DNA from: an uncultured Bacteroidia bacterium
GTDB taxonomy: Bacteria; Bacteroidota; Bacteroidia; Bacteroidales; UBA932
Length of the DNA: 64,000 nucleotides
NCBI GenBank assembly: GCA_902788175.1
Contig: CADAJF010000004.1
Location: 1 to 64,000 of the forward strand
Direction: 5' to 3'
The translations under genes were made by a program, and so were the position numbers. Shown here one piece after another: positions 34,467 through 43,459 of the stretch; within the stretch, counting starts at the first letter, position 1; each line of letters begins with the position of its first letter. A model generated the notes under the pieces. The model was given only the letters and a program-made list of their open reading frames with translations, had not been told where the DNA came from and searched no databases.

Positions 34467-35281
34467 GCTTCCGGGAGGGGAACCAGCTCTGCCGGGCCGG
34501 TGAGAAAGACTTCCGTGAACTTATCGCCGGGCTGCGGGAGAAAATCCACCTGCAGCCAGTCTCCCCGGCGGCATTGCAGCCGGTAGCTGTTGCCTGTGAA
34601 GGCAGGAATACCATGCCTGTACGCCGCCAGGGCCGATGCAGTAAGTCCCGTTCCACAAGCCAGCGTCTCCCCTTCCACGCCTTTTTCGAAAGTGCGCACG
34701 TGCAGGCCGTCGGCGCTTGCCTCCACGAAGTTCACGTTGGTGCCTTCGGGGGCGAAGGCAGGGTCCCAGCGGAGGGGCTTTGCCACGGCATCTATGTCCA
34801 GCTGTTCCACCGAGTCCACAAAGCGCACCAGGTGTCGCGTGCCCGTGTTCAGGAAATAGCCGCCAGCCATGGGCTCAATCCCTTGAACATCAATCATTTT
34901 CAGCCTCACTGTCCAGGTGTCCCCGGAGCTGGAGAGGATACTGGCCTGGTGCGGGCCGTCCGGAGCCTGGAAGAGCCAGGTACCGTCCGGGGCGGCAGGC
35001 CTGATGCCCAGATAATCGGCAAAAGCCACTATGCAGCGCCCGCCGTTACCGCACATCATGCCGCCGGAGCCGTCCGGGTTGTAGAACTCCATGGTAAAGT
35101 CCGCGCCGGGGCTGTCCTGGGTAAGGATCATGAGACCGTCTGTGCGGTATGCGCGGCAAAGCTCCCCTATACGACCGGGCTCCCTGAAGGATTCCATCCC
35201 CCCGGAGCGGCCGTCCAGCACCACAAAGTCGTTCCCCGCACCGGAGAACCTAAAAAAACGTGACACGTAACTCTCTATCAT
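34463..35281 (-). CDS. dapF: diaminopimelate epimerase
   Basis: The 272-residue enzyme converts LL- to meso-diaminopimelate for peptidoglycan and lysine. The two catalytic cysteines are in MMCGNGGRC and LACGTGLTA. The substrate-contacting FSGAGNDFVVLDGR is at the N terminus. It lies next to a PLP aminotransferase on the same strand, but that gene does not look like DapL. Confidence 0.95.
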   Translation of the reverse strand: MIESYVSRFFRFSGAGNDFVVLDGRSGGMESFREPGRIGELCRAYRTDGLMILTQDSPGADFTMEFYNPDGSGGMMCGNGGRCIVAFADYLGIRPAAPDGTWLFQAPDGPHQASILSSSGDTWTVRLKMIDVQGIEPMAGGYFLNTGTRHLVRFVDSVEQLDIDAVAKPLRWDPAFAPEGTNVNFVEASADGLHVRTFEKGVEGETLACGTGLTASALAAYRHGIPAFTGNSYRLQCRRGDWLQVDFLPQPGDKFTEVFLTGPAELVPLPEA

Positions 35282-35304
35282 TCAATTGTTTTCAGCACAA
35301 TAAC

Positions 35305-36474
35305 TCACTCTATATCAGGCACTTCGCTGCCACTCACCAGAGCGGCCAGCAGGCGAATGCCGGGCTCCATCTTGGCCTCGTCCACAAAAGAGAAGTTCAG
35401 GCGCATGGTGTTGCGGTGGCTGCCGTCTGTGTAGAAGAAGGAACCGGCCACATAGGCAACGCCCCTGGCCAGGGCTTTGTCGTACATCCGGACAGTATCT
35501 ACCTGCGGCGGCAGGGTGAGCCAAAGGAAGAGACCGCCCTCCGGGTGGGTCCAGGTTACGCCTGATGGCATGTACTTTTCCAGCAGCGACACCATCTTGT
35601 CGCGGCGCTGCCTGTAAGCGTCTATGGTCTTGACCAGATTGGCGTCCAGGGCCCCTGAACTGATGAATTCCGCCGCCAGGAACTGGTTCAGCACCGGCGG
35701 ACAAAGGTCCAGGCACTGCTTGCAGGTGTAAATCTTGTCCAGCAGTGCCTCCGGGCCGATAATCCAGCCCAGCCGGAAACCCGGGGCAAAGATTTTGGAG
35801 AAACTGCCCAGATGCAGCGTGCGCTCCGGAGCCAGTTCCCGGATGGTTTTCACGGGCTCCCCGCTGTAACGGAGCTCCCGGTACGGGCTGTCCTCCACAA
35901 TGAGCACATCCAGCTCCCGGGCTATCCGTACCAGTTCCTCGCGCTCCTGAAGGGTCATGGTGCGGCCGGAAGGGTTGTTGAAATCCGGGATTACGTAGAT
36001 GAATTTGGGCTTGCCGGGGCGGCAGGAAGGGGCTGCGGCCTGGGAGAGGTAGTCCTCTATCCCCACTACCTTGGCGCGGTAGGAGCTAAAGCTTTGCAGG
36101 GCGCCCAGGTACACGGGATTATTGGCCAGGACAATGTCTCCTGGGTCCACCAGCACGCGGGTGCAAACGTCAATGCCCTGCTGGGAAGAGGTGGTAATCT
36201 GCACCTGCGACACCGGCACGTTGTAGCGCCGGGCAATCACTTCGCACAGCTCCGGGATGCCCTGCGTGGCGCCGTACTGCAAAGGGCGGGTGCCGTACTT
36301 TTCTAGTACTCGGGCTGTCAGGGCGGGCATTTCGGCCACGGGGAAGGTATCGGCGGCGGGGTAGCCACCGGCAAAAGAACACACGTTGGAAAGATCCACC
36401 GCCCGGAAAATCTCGCGGACGGGACTCTTCAGGAAAGACGGCACATCGGCCGAGTAAAACTTATTGTAATCCAT
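35305..36474 (-). CDS. PLP-dependent aminotransferase (2-aminoadipate/aromatic type, class I/II fold)
   Basis: The 389-residue enzyme has the fold-type I core. ITTSSQQGIDVCTRVLVDPG binds the cofactor phosphate, PDFNNPSGRTM holds the Asn, IVEDSPYREL the Asp, and LGSFSKIFAPGFRLGW the Schiff-base Lys. The overall pattern is that of LysN/ARO8-like enzymes without the MocR DNA-binding domain. The amino acid substrate cannot be stated; aromatic or branched substrates or 2-aminoadipate are possible. It lies between dapF and murA on the same strand. Confidence 0.87.
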   Translation of the reverse strand: MDYNKFYSADVPSFLKSPVREIFRAVDLSNVCSFAGGYPAADTFPVAEMPALTARVLEKYGTRPLQYGATQGIPELCEVIARRYNVPVSQVQITTSSQQGIDVCTRVLVDPGDIVLANNPVYLGALQSFSSYRAKVVGIEDYLSQAAAPSCRPGKPKFIYVIPDFNNPSGRTMTLQEREELVRIARELDVLIVEDSPYRELRYSGEPVKTIRELAPERTLHLGSFSKIFAPGFRLGWIIGPEALLDKIYTCKQCLDLCPPVLNQFLAAEFISSGALDANLVKTIDAYRQRRDKMVSLLEKYMPSGVTWTHPEGGLFLWLTLPPQVDTVRMYDKALARGVAYVAGSFFYTDGSHRNTMRLNFSFVDEAKMEPGIRLLAALVSGSEVPDIE

Positions 36475-36510
36475 TAGTATTAGTGTTGCCGGGCGGGCCG
36501 GCAGTGGTGG

Positions 36511-37818
36511 TTAGGCGCGGGTTATGCGGGCCCCGAGGGCGTTGAGGCGGCCTTCTATGTCTTCGTAGCCGCGGTCAATCTGCTCTATGTTGTCGATGGT
36601 GGAGGTGCCGCGGGCGCTCATGGCGGCCAGCAGCATGGCAATACCGGCACGGATATCCGGCGACACCAGGCGCGAGGCCTTCAGGGAAATTCTGTGGTCG
36701 TGGCCGATCACTACCGCCCGGTGAGGGTCACAGAGGATAATCTGTGCGCCCATGTCTATGAGGCGGTCCACAAAGAAGAGGCGGCTCTCGAACATCTTCT
36801 GGTGAATGAGCACGCTGCCCTTGCACTGGGTGGCCACAACCAGCATAACTGACAGCAGGTCAGGCGTCAAACCGGGCCAGGGGGCATCGGCCAGGGTCAT
36901 GATGGAGCCGTCCAGGAAGGAGTCTATCTCATAGCTTTCCTGCGCAGGGACGAAGATGTCGTCGCCGCGTTGCTCCAGCTTGATGCCCAGGCGGCGGAAG
37001 GCATCCGGAATGATGCCCAGGTCCCACCAGGAAACGTTTTTGATGGTGATGCTGCTTTGGCAGATGGCGGCCATCCCTATGAAGGAACCGACCTCAATCA
37101 TGTCCGGCAGTATCTTGTGGAGGGTGCCGTGGAGGGCCTCTACGCCGTGGATTCTGAGCAGGTTGGAGCCTACGCCGTCAATGAAGGCGCCCATGCGGTT
37201 GAGCATCTTGCACAGCTGCTGGAGGTAGGGTTCACAGGCGGCATTGTAGATGGTGGTGGTGCCTTTGGCCAGTACGGCCGCCATCACAATGTTGGCGGTA
37301 CCGGTGACGGAGGCTTCTTCCAGGAGCATGTATCGGCCCACCAGGCGGTCTTCGCGGGTAAGTTGGAAGGCGCGGCGGGAGGGGTCGTACTGCATGGCGG
37401 CGCCCAGTTTCACCATGCCGTCCAGATGGGTATCCACTCTTCGGCGGCCAATTTTGTCACCGCCCGGCTTGGCAAACCACGCGTGGCCGAAACGGGACAG
37501 CAGCGGACCCACCACCATCACGCTTCCGCGCAGCTGGGCGCACTTTTGGACAAACTCCGGCGTGTTTATGTAGTCGGTGTCCACTTCGTCGGCCCGGAAG
37601 GTGTACATGCCCCTTGCGAGACGCGTCACCTTCACGCCCATTTTCTGCAGCAAATCTATCAGGTTCTTGACATCCAGGATTTCCGGAATATTGGAAATGG
37701 TTACTGGCTCGCTGGTCAGGAGCACGGCGCTGATGACCTCCAGCGCTTCGTTCTTCGCCCCCTGCGGGGTAATGGTACCGGAAAGCTTGTGCCCTCCCTC
37801 AATGATGAATTTTGCCAT
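36511..37818 (-). CDS. murA: UDP-N-acetylglucosamine 1-carboxyvinyltransferase with Cys-to-Asp active site
   Basis: The 435-residue enzyme makes the first committed step of peptidoglycan synthesis (PEP plus UDP-GlcNAc). It has the EPSP-synthase-like two-domain plan, KNEALEVISAVLL near the N terminus and RAGIAMLLAAMSARGTSTID near the C terminus. The active loop reads PGGDKIGRRRVDTH, with Asp121 where E. coli MurA has Cys115. In other bacteria this change keeps activity but removes the target of fosfomycin. The gene has its own TATCTTTG promoter. Confidence 0.95.
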   Translation of the reverse strand: MAKFIIEGGHKLSGTITPQGAKNEALEVISAVLLTSEPVTISNIPEILDVKNLIDLLQKMGVKVTRLARGMYTFRADEVDTDYINTPEFVQKCAQLRGSVMVVGPLLSRFGHAWFAKPGGDKIGRRRVDTHLDGMVKLGAAMQYDPSRRAFQLTREDRLVGRYMLLEEASVTGTANIVMAAVLAKGTTTIYNAACEPYLQQLCKMLNRMGAFIDGVGSNLLRIHGVEALHGTLHKILPDMIEVGSFIGMAAICQSSITIKNVSWWDLGIIPDAFRRLGIKLEQRGDDIFVPAQESYEIDSFLDGSIMTLADAPWPGLTPDLLSVMLVVATQCKGSVLIHQKMFESRLFFVDRLIDMGAQIILCDPHRAVVIGHDHRISLKASRLVSPDIRAGIAMLLAAMSARGTSTIDNIEQIDRGYEDIEGRLNALGARITRA

Positions 37819-37835
37819 AATTGCGGTTCAACTTT

Positions 37836-37843
37836 CAAAGATA
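37836..37843 (-). promoter_or_regulatory. -7 box TATCTTTG of murA
   Basis: Minus-strand TATCTTTG lies 17 bases upstream of the murA ATG. The 51-bp repeat array begins just behind it, in the region where a -33 element would lie; no TTG is found there. Confidence 0.55.
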
Positions 37844-37849
37844 GCAAAA

Positions 37850-38030
37850 AATCGGCACTTTTGAGCACCGCTCGGTGGAAAACGGCGGCCCGTGCGCGAA
37901 AACGGGCATTTTTGTTCACCGCTCGGCGAAAATCGGCTCTCCGTGTGCAAAATTGGCCGATTTTGAGCACCGACCGACAATAATCGGCTCGCCGTGTGCG
38001 AAAATGGGCGATTTTGAGCACGGGGCGCCA
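37850..38030. repeat. 51-bp tandem repeat array 1 (about 3.5 units)
   Basis: Units begin at 37892, 37943 and 37994 (exactly 51 bp), with a partial one before. Each has a GTGYGC...GAGCAC palindromic half and a spacer-like half such as CTCGGCGAAAATCGGCTCTCC. It runs in the same orientation as the array at 52361 and opposite to that at 44429. Palindromic element copy C follows after about 30 bp. Open frames through it (51 = 17 codons) look accidental. Confidence 0.9.
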
Positions 38031-38060
38031 AAACGCCTTTTGCCCCAGTCTAGCCCTGAA

Positions 38061-38156
38061 GCCTAACCACCTGACTCACAGCGACTTCCAGAAATCAATC
38101 GGCGCAAAATGCAACGATTGATTTTCATAAATAGGTCAGAATCAGCGGGTTAGCTA
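38061..38156 (-). repeat. dispersed palindromic element, copy C
   Basis: The core (38092-38124) is AAATCAATCGGCGCAAAATG plus CAACGATTGATTT, a slightly decayed form of the palindrome. The arms CCTGACTCACAGCGACTTCC and GTCAGAATCAGCGGGTTAGC match the reverse complement of copy D, so it is inverted relative to D. The remaining gap to the gene at 38310 shows only GTCATGCCGG-type repeat words. Confidence 0.88.
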
Positions 38157-38309
38157 TCATGAGCCGATGGGGCGGGAGATGCCCGGTCGGGGGCGGGCAG
38201 GACAAAGGGATGAACCGGAAATGACAGCGGGTGCATGGCGTGAAATTTGTTGCGAAATGCCGGAATGTCTATTTCACGTCATGCCGGCAATCTTTCCCGG
38301 GCCACGGTG

Positions 38310-38975
38310 GTGAGCCCGGAGACGATGTATGATACCGTGATGGAGCTGGGGATTATCCCGTTTTTTGAGAATGTGGTGCCTGGCTATTCCATTGAGGAGC
38401 TTACCCCGCCGCAGTTCTGGTTTGACGGCGACGGTGCAGCCCTGGGGCCCTGGGACTGGAAAATCGAGTGTGTCCAAAGCGGCGACATCGCCTACGGGAA
38501 GTTCCTCCTGGGCGGCAAGGCGGCCTTTGCCACGGTGGAGTGGTACCGGGAACTGATGAACTGGCGGCGGAGCTTGCCCTCGTGCAGGCCTTCGGCCGAC
38601 GGGGAGAAGATCCTGGCGTACCTTGAGCGCGAAGGCAGCATAGGTATCCGGGAGGTACGCGGACTTCTGGGCGTGAAAAAGAGTGCGGCCGATGCAGCCA
38701 TCACCCGCCTCCAGCGACAGTGCCGGGTGGTGACCGGGGACATCACCCGCGTGTACCGCGGCGAGGACCTGAGTTACAAAGGCTGGCAAACTTCCTCTTT
38801 CTGCACCCCGGAGGCGCTGTTCGGGGAGGAGGCGCCGGCAGGCTTTCCCTTCGGCCCTTCCACGTCGCTGAAGGTGGATCACAGCCCGGAAGAGTCTTTC
38901 CGGCGGCTGGAAGCCCATCTCCGCGATCTTGTTCCTGGAATCAGCGAAAAACAGCTCCAGAAACTGCTGGCTTAA
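38310..38975 (+). CDS. AlkZ-related winged-helix-type protein (putative)
   Basis: About 221 residues from a GTG at 38310; ATGs at 38247, 38265 and 38325 are alternatives. The N-terminal part (MYDTVMELGIIPFFENVVPG, SIEELTPPQFWF, WDWKIECVQSGDIAYGKFLL) and a helical middle (GSIGIREVRGLLGVKKSA) resemble what I recall of AlkZ-related proteins, which share the winged-helix fold of DNA glycosylases but have no proven activity. The homology is from memory and uncertain. It converges on murB, the two stops sharing TTAA at 38972-38975. Confidence 0.6.
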   Translation: MSPETMYDTVMELGIIPFFENVVPGYSIEELTPPQFWFDGDGAALGPWDWKIECVQSGDIAYGKFLLGGKAAFATVEWYRELMNWRRSLPSCRPSADGEKILAYLEREGSIGIREVRGLLGVKKSAADAAITRLQRQCRVVTGDITRVYRGEDLSYKGWQTSSFCTPEALFGEEAPAGFPFGPSTSLKVDHSPEESFRRLEAHLRDLVPGISEKQLQKLLA

Positions 38976-40114
38976 ATGTGCTCCACCTCGGGACGGAGGA
39001 TGATGGCGTATTTGGCCGAGACGGCGGCAATGACCTGCCGCTCCAGGCCCAGGATGTCTTCCGGGGTGGCGCTGCCGCTCTCGTTGACTATCACAAGCGG
39101 CTGGTTCTGATAGACTTGCGCGCCGCCCAGGCGTTTTCCCTTGAAACCGCACTGATCAATCATCCAGGCGGCGGGCACTTTGATGCCGTCCGGAGTGTCG
39201 TAGTGCGGCACTCGGTAGTCCGGTCCGTTGTCGGCCCGGGCGATGGCCTCAATGCGATGGAAGTGCTCGCGGGAGATGACCGGATTGCAGAAAAAACTTC
39301 CGGCACTGCCCACCTCCGCCGGGTCCGGCAGTTTCGCCCGCCGGATGCCGATGATGGTTTCCCGAAGCAGTTGAGGGGTAAGCACATATCCCGAAATCGC
39401 CTCCGCTTCGCTGCGGCCCCTCCCACTGCCTTCGGCGGCGGGCCCCTCCCTCTTATCCGGCCGAGGGTGGCCAGAGATTTCGGGATATGTGCTTACCCCT
39501 TTTTCCTCCAGCGCTTTGCGCACACCGCCGTAGTCCAGGACAGGGCGGGGGTCACGGCTTAGGCGGTAGGTGACGGCGGTGATGATGTAACGGCCTTTCC
39601 AGGCGGTCTTGAAGTTGGAGCGGCGGTAGCCGTAGGCGCAGCTGGCCGGGGCAATATGTACAAATCGGCTTTCCAGGCGGTCCCAGGCGCGGATATCGGC
39701 CAGGATGTCTTTTACCTCCACGCCGTAGGCGCCAATGTTTTGCACGGCGCTGGCACCGCACTCTCCGGGGATGAGCGAGAGGTTCTCCGGCCCCCAAAGG
39801 CCCTCCCCCGCCGCCCAGGCGCAGAAGTCGTCGAAGACTACGCCGGCCCCTACGGTGACCAGTACCTCGCCCGGCTTTTCCTCATGCAGCTGCGGGGCGG
39901 TACGGATGGCCAGGTGCAGCACGGTGCCGGGATAATCGGCGGTGAAAAGGAGGTTGGAGCCGCCGCCCAGCACCAGTATGGGTTGGGGCAGCGCGGCCCA
40001 GTCCAGGGCCGGAAAGCCTACTTCCTCCGTCACCTCCACATACAGGGCACAACGGACCTTCATCCGGAAAGTGTTCCGGGCGCTAAGGTCAAAGTCTGTG
40101 TACTTCTTGATCAT
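38972..40114 (-). CDS. murB: UDP-N-acetylenolpyruvoylglucosamine reductase with in-frame palindromic insertion
   Basis: The 380-residue flavoenzyme reduces the MurA product to UDP-MurNAc. The FAD site (VLGGGSNLLFT), LIPGECGASAVQNIGAYGVEV, the KLPDPAEVGSAGSFFCNP segment with its catalytic Ser, and the final ILRPEVEHI are typical. Residues about 206-246 (from VSTYPEISGHPRPDK to AEAISGYV) are an extra segment encoded by an element with 24-bp perfect inverted repeats. Removing it would join EEKGV to LTPQLLRETI, the usual reading. The reading frame is intact, so the enzyme may still work. Confidence 0.93.
   Translation of the reverse strand: MIKKYTDFDLSARNTFRMKVRCALYVEVTEEVGFPALDWAALPQPILVLGGGSNLLFTADYPGTVLHLAIRTAPQLHEEKPGEVLVTVGAGVVFDDFCAWAAGEGLWGPENLSLIPGECGASAVQNIGAYGVEVKDILADIRAWDRLESRFVHIAPASCAYGYRRSNFKTAWKGRYIITAVTYRLSRDPRPVLDYGGVRKALEEKGVSTYPEISGHPRPDKREGPAAEGSGRGRSEAEAISGYVLTPQLLRETIIGIRRAKLPDPAEVGSAGSFFCNPVISREHFHRIEAIARADNGPDYRVPHYDTPDGIKVPAAWMIDQCGFKGKRLGGAQVYQNQPLVIVNESGSATPEDILGLERQVIAAVSAKYAIILRPEVEHI
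39375..39499. mobile_element. MITE-like palindromic element inserted in frame in murB
   Basis: Perfect 24-bp inverted repeats at 39375-39398 and 39476-39499 (left arm begins GGGGTAAGCACATATC) flank 77 bp of GC-rich sequence with words such as GGCCCCTCCC. No transposase is encoded. The gene continues open through it. It resembles the palindromic elements known inside Rickettsia genes in concept, not in sequence. Confidence 0.8.
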
Positions 40115-40143
40115 AGGCCGGCCATCACAAGCAAGCCTTCAGG

Positions 40144-41913
40144 CTACTCCGACTTCACATCCAGCTTTATCTGGAGCTCTTCCAGCTGGGAAGCGTCAAT
40201 CTCCGAGGGGCTGTCTATCATGACGTCGCGGCCCTGGTTGTTCTTGGGGAAGGCTATGTAGTCGCGGATGGTGTCCTGACCGCCCATGAGGGCACAGACG
40301 CGGTCGAAGCCGAAGGCCAGCCCACCGTGCGGCGGCGCACCAAACTGGAAGGCGTTGATGATGAAGCCAAACTTGTACTCTGCCTCCTCCGGGCCGATTC
40401 CCAGCACCTCGAACATGCGCTTCTGCATGTCTGCGTTGTGGATACGGATGCTGCCGCCGCCTAGCTCGCTGCCGTTGAGCACAAAGTCATAGGCGTTGGC
40501 GCAGACGCGCTCCAGGTCTTCTTTGGCATTGGAATAGAACCACTGCTCATGCTCCGGCTTGGGGGCGGTGAAGGGGTGGTGCATGGCGTAGAAACGCTGG
40601 GTTTCTTCGTCCCACTCCAGGAGCGGGAAGTCCACAATCCAGAGCGGGGCAAACTCCTGGGGATTGCGAAGACCCAGGCGGCTGCCCATTTCCAGGCGCA
40701 GCACGCCCAGCATCGTCTGGGTCTTGCGCCGGGCTCCGCACAGGACCAGGATGAGGTCGCCGGGCTGCGCCCCGGCGGCGTCGGCGATGGCGCGAAGGTC
40801 ATCGGCCCCGTAGAATTTGTCGATGGAGCTTTTGAAGCTGCCGTCGGCGTTGACGCGGATGTAAATCAGGCCTTTGGCACCCACCTGGGGGCGTTTGACC
40901 CATTCGGTGAGCTCGTCCACTTGCTTGCGGGTATATTCCGCCGCGCCGGGGACACAGATGGCGCCTACGTAGGCTGCATCGTCCAGGACAGCGAAGCCGC
41001 GGCCCTTCACCAGCGGGGTAATCTCATGGATGGTCATGCCAAAACGCACGTCCGGTTTGTCGGAGCCGTACTGGTCCATGGCATCGTACCAGCTCATGCG
41101 CGGGAGAGGATTGGGGATATCCACGCCCAGCACGTTCTTGAAAAGCTGGCGCATCATGCCCTCGAAGGTGCCCAGGACGTCTTCCTGCTCTACAAAGGAC
41201 ATCTCGCAGTCTATCTGGGTGAATTCCGGCTGACGATCTGCGCGGAGGTCTTCGTCGCGGAAGCAGCGCACAATCTGGAAGTAACGGTCATAGCCGGCAA
41301 CCATGAGCAGCTGCTTGAAGGTCTGGGGGCTTTGCGGCAGGGCGTAGAACTGGCCGGGATTCATGCGGGAAGGGACCACAAAGTCGCGGGCGCCTTCCGG
41401 GGTGCTCTTGATAAGGTAGGGGGTTTCGATTTCCATGAAACCCTTGGCGTCCAGGTAGTTGCGTACCTCATGGGCCACTTTGTGCCGAAGGTTGAGGGCG
41501 CGCTGCAGCGGCGGCCGCCGAAGGTCCAGGTAGCGGTACTTCATGCGAAGGTCTTCGCCGCCGTCGCTCTCTTCCTCGATGGTGAAGGGCGGGACCGCGC
41601 TCTTATTCAGTACGGTAATGTCCGTAAGCCTTATCTCGATGTCTCCGGTGGGCATTTTGGCGTTTTTAGCGCTGCGCTCCACTACTTCGCCGCTGGCCTG
41701 GATCACATATTCGCGGCCCAGGGAGGTGGCGGTGTCCACCAGGGCGGCGGGGGCATCGGCCTCCACTACCAGTTGGGTGATGCCGTAACGGTCCCTGAGG
41801 TCGATAAACGTCATGCCGCCCAGCTTGCGGGCTTTCTGCACCCATCCTGCCAGCGTCACCTGCCGGCCCTTGTCTTCGATGCGGAGTTCTCCGCAGGTAT
41901 GCGTTCTGTACAT
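40144..41913 (-). CDS. aspS: aspartyl-tRNA synthetase
   Basis: The 589-residue class II synthetase has an N-terminal OB-fold anticodon domain (residues 1-110, [20 protein letters not shown]) and the bacterial insertion domain in its middle. Motif 2 is [18 protein letters not shown] and motif 3 is [16 protein letters not shown]. The length and the GAD domain indicate the bacterial type. Start [10 protein letters not shown] is standard. It is divergent from the M28 peptidase gene. Confidence 0.97.
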   Translation of the reverse strand: MYRTHTCGELRIEDKGRQVTLAGWVQKARKLGGMTFIDLRDRYGITQLVVEADAPAALVDTATSLGREYVIQASGEVVERSAKNAKMPTGDIEIRLTDITVLNKSAVPPFTIEEESDGGEDLRMKYRYLDLRRPPLQRALNLRHKVAHEVRNYLDAKGFMEIETPYLIKSTPEGARDFVVPSRMNPGQFYALPQSPQTFKQLLMVAGYDRYFQIVRCFRDEDLRADRQPEFTQIDCEMSFVEQEDVLGTFEGMMRQLFKNVLGVDIPNPLPRMSWYDAMDQYGSDKPDVRFGMTIHEITPLVKGRGFAVLDDAAYVGAICVPGAAEYTRKQVDELTEWVKRPQVGAKGLIYIRVNADGSFKSSIDKFYGADDLRAIADAAGAQPGDLILVLCGARRKTQTMLGVLRLEMGSRLGLRNPQEFAPLWIVDFPLLEWDEETQRFYAMHHPFTAPKPEHEQWFYSNAKEDLERVCANAYDFVLNGSELGGGSIRIHNADMQKRMFEVLGIGPEEAEYKFGFIINAFQFGAPPHGGLAFGFDRVCALMGGQDTIRDYIAFPKNNQGRDVMIDSPSEIDASQLEELQIKLDVKSE

Positions 41914-41942
41914 AGTTTTTGCAATTCTTGCCGATTAACCTA

Positions 41943-41950
41943 CAAAAATA
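41943..41950 (-). promoter_or_regulatory. -7 box TATTTTTG of aspS
   Basis: Minus-strand TATTTTTG lies about 29 bases upstream of the aspS ATG. A TTG (plus CAA at 41975-41977) stands 24 bases further upstream, slightly too far for a standard -33 element. Confidence 0.5.
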
Positions 41951-41965
41951 GTAAAAAATTATCAG

Positions 41966-41973
41966 TATCTTTG
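41966..41973 (+). promoter_or_regulatory. -7 box TATCTTTG of the M28 peptidase gene
   Basis: TATCTTTG lies 22 bases before the ATG at 41996. It overlaps the region used by the divergent aspS promoter, so the two may compete. Confidence 0.55.
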
Positions 41974-41995
41974 ACAAACTAATACAACTCCTATT

Positions 41996-43456
41996 ATGAA
42001 AAAGACCTTCTTCTCCCTTGTGGCCGTTTTGATGGCAGTTAGCCTGCAGGCACAGGACAAAGTGACCAAGGCCGTACTGGAAATGGGCCGCAGCGACAAC
42101 CAGGTCATGCAGCACGCAGAGTATATGGCCCGCAACATAGGCGGCCGGCTGGTGGGCACCCACATGCTCAATCACGCAGAGGACTGGGTTATCCAGCAGT
42201 TCCGCTCCTGGGGCCTGGATGTCCAGGTGCAGGAGGCCGTGGTGATTGGCGTAGGCTTCGACCGGGGTCCCTGGAGCGGCCGCATGCTCTCCGAGGACGG
42301 CATGCAGCTGCACTTCGGCACGCCCGCTTACACCGCCGGAACCTGCGGAAGGCAGAAGGGACGAGTGCTGTTGGAGCCCAAAGACCAGAACGGCTTCAAT
42401 AGGATCAAAGGTGCCTTGAAGGGCGCCTGGGTGCTGCTGGAGACAGGCCCCGACACTGGCCTGGCCCTGGACGCCAGCCCCAAGGCCGATTCCCTGCGCG
42501 CCGTCGCCCTTGCGGAAGGGAAGAAGGTAGATGTGCCTTATTATCGGCAGATGGTGGAAGCGGGCGTAGCGGGTTTCATCCGTCCCGCGAAAAGGCCCAT
42601 GCAGGTGCTTTACAACCGCGCCATGTGCTTTAAGCTGACCATGGAAACCCTTCCCACGGCCTGCGACATTCTCCTGGACGAGCACCAGTTTGCCATCATC
42701 AAGCGCAAGGCGGAGAACAGGGAAGACTTCCAGCTGGAATTTGACATCCGCAACCACTTCTTCCCGGGCCCCATGAAATACCATAATATCCTGGCCACCA
42801 TCAAGGGCACCAAGTACCCGGACGAGTACGTGATGATGGGCAGCCACCTGGATTCCTATGATATTGCCACCGGCGCCGTGGATGACGGGCAGGGCGTGTG
42901 CGTAACCATGGAAGCTGCGCGCCTTCTTGCAGCGGCGGGTGCCAAGCCCAAGCGCTCCATCATGTTCTGCATTTGGACGGCGGAGGAATACGGCCTGCTA
43001 GGTTCCCTGCATTTTGTGAAAAACAAAACCGTTCCGTGGAACAAGATTTCCAACTACTTCAACCGCGACGGAGGTCCCCTGGCAGCCACTTCCATCACTG
43101 TTTCCCCGGCTATGTACGAGGATTTCAAGACGGTGTGCGAGCCCCTGTTTGACTACAATCCGGAGTTCCCCTTCACCGTACACAAGTGGGATGAGCCCCG
43201 TCCCCGCCCGGACCGTCCCCGCGGATCGGACCAGTCCTCCTTTGCCGTGCAGGGCATTCCGGCCATCTCTTTCCGCGAAAGCGATGTGTACGGTCACAAT
43301 TTCCGCTACCGGGACATTTGGCATACGGAAGACGACTTGTTTAACAAGCTTATTCCCGCTTACCTGGAGCATTCCGCTGTTGTTCAGGCGGTTACGGCTT
43401 ATGGCCTGGCCAATCTGAACCACCTGCTCTCCCGCGAGGGCCTTTACAAGGAATAG
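41996..43456 (+). CDS. secreted M28-family zinc peptidase
   Basis: The 486-residue protein has a signal peptide (MKKTFFSLVAVLMAVSLQAQ). A PA-like domain (about residues 95-250) is followed by the M28 core: MGSHLDSYDIATGAVDDGQG gives the first His and bridging Asp, WTAEEYGLLGS the catalytic and metal Glu, NYFNRDGGP a metal Asp, and DIWHTEDDL the last His. M28 enzymes are amino- or carboxypeptidases; specificity is not evident. It is followed three bases later by rsmA. Confidence 0.9.
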   Translation: MKKTFFSLVAVLMAVSLQAQDKVTKAVLEMGRSDNQVMQHAEYMARNIGGRLVGTHMLNHAEDWVIQQFRSWGLDVQVQEAVVIGVGFDRGPWSGRMLSEDGMQLHFGTPAYTAGTCGRQKGRVLLEPKDQNGFNRIKGALKGAWVLLETGPDTGLALDASPKADSLRAVALAEGKKVDVPYYRQMVEAGVAGFIRPAKRPMQVLYNRAMCFKLTMETLPTACDILLDEHQFAIIKRKAENREDFQLEFDIRNHFFPGPMKYHNILATIKGTKYPDEYVMMGSHLDSYDIATGAVDDGQGVCVTMEAARLLAAAGAKPKRSIMFCIWTAEEYGLLGSLHFVKNKTVPWNKISNYFNRDGGPLAATSITVSPAMYEDFKTVCEPLFDYNPEFPFTVHKWDEPRPRPDRPRGSDQSSFAVQGIPAISFRESDVYGHNFRYRDIWHTEDDLFNKLIPAYLEHSAVVQAVTAYGLANLNHLLSREGLYKE

Positions 43457-43459
43457 AGG

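Noticed and set aside
35305-36474. LL-diaminopimelate aminotransferase (dapL), suggested by its dapF neighbour
   Set aside because: The N-terminal and cofactor segments resemble LysN/ARO8-type enzymes rather than DapL as I know it.
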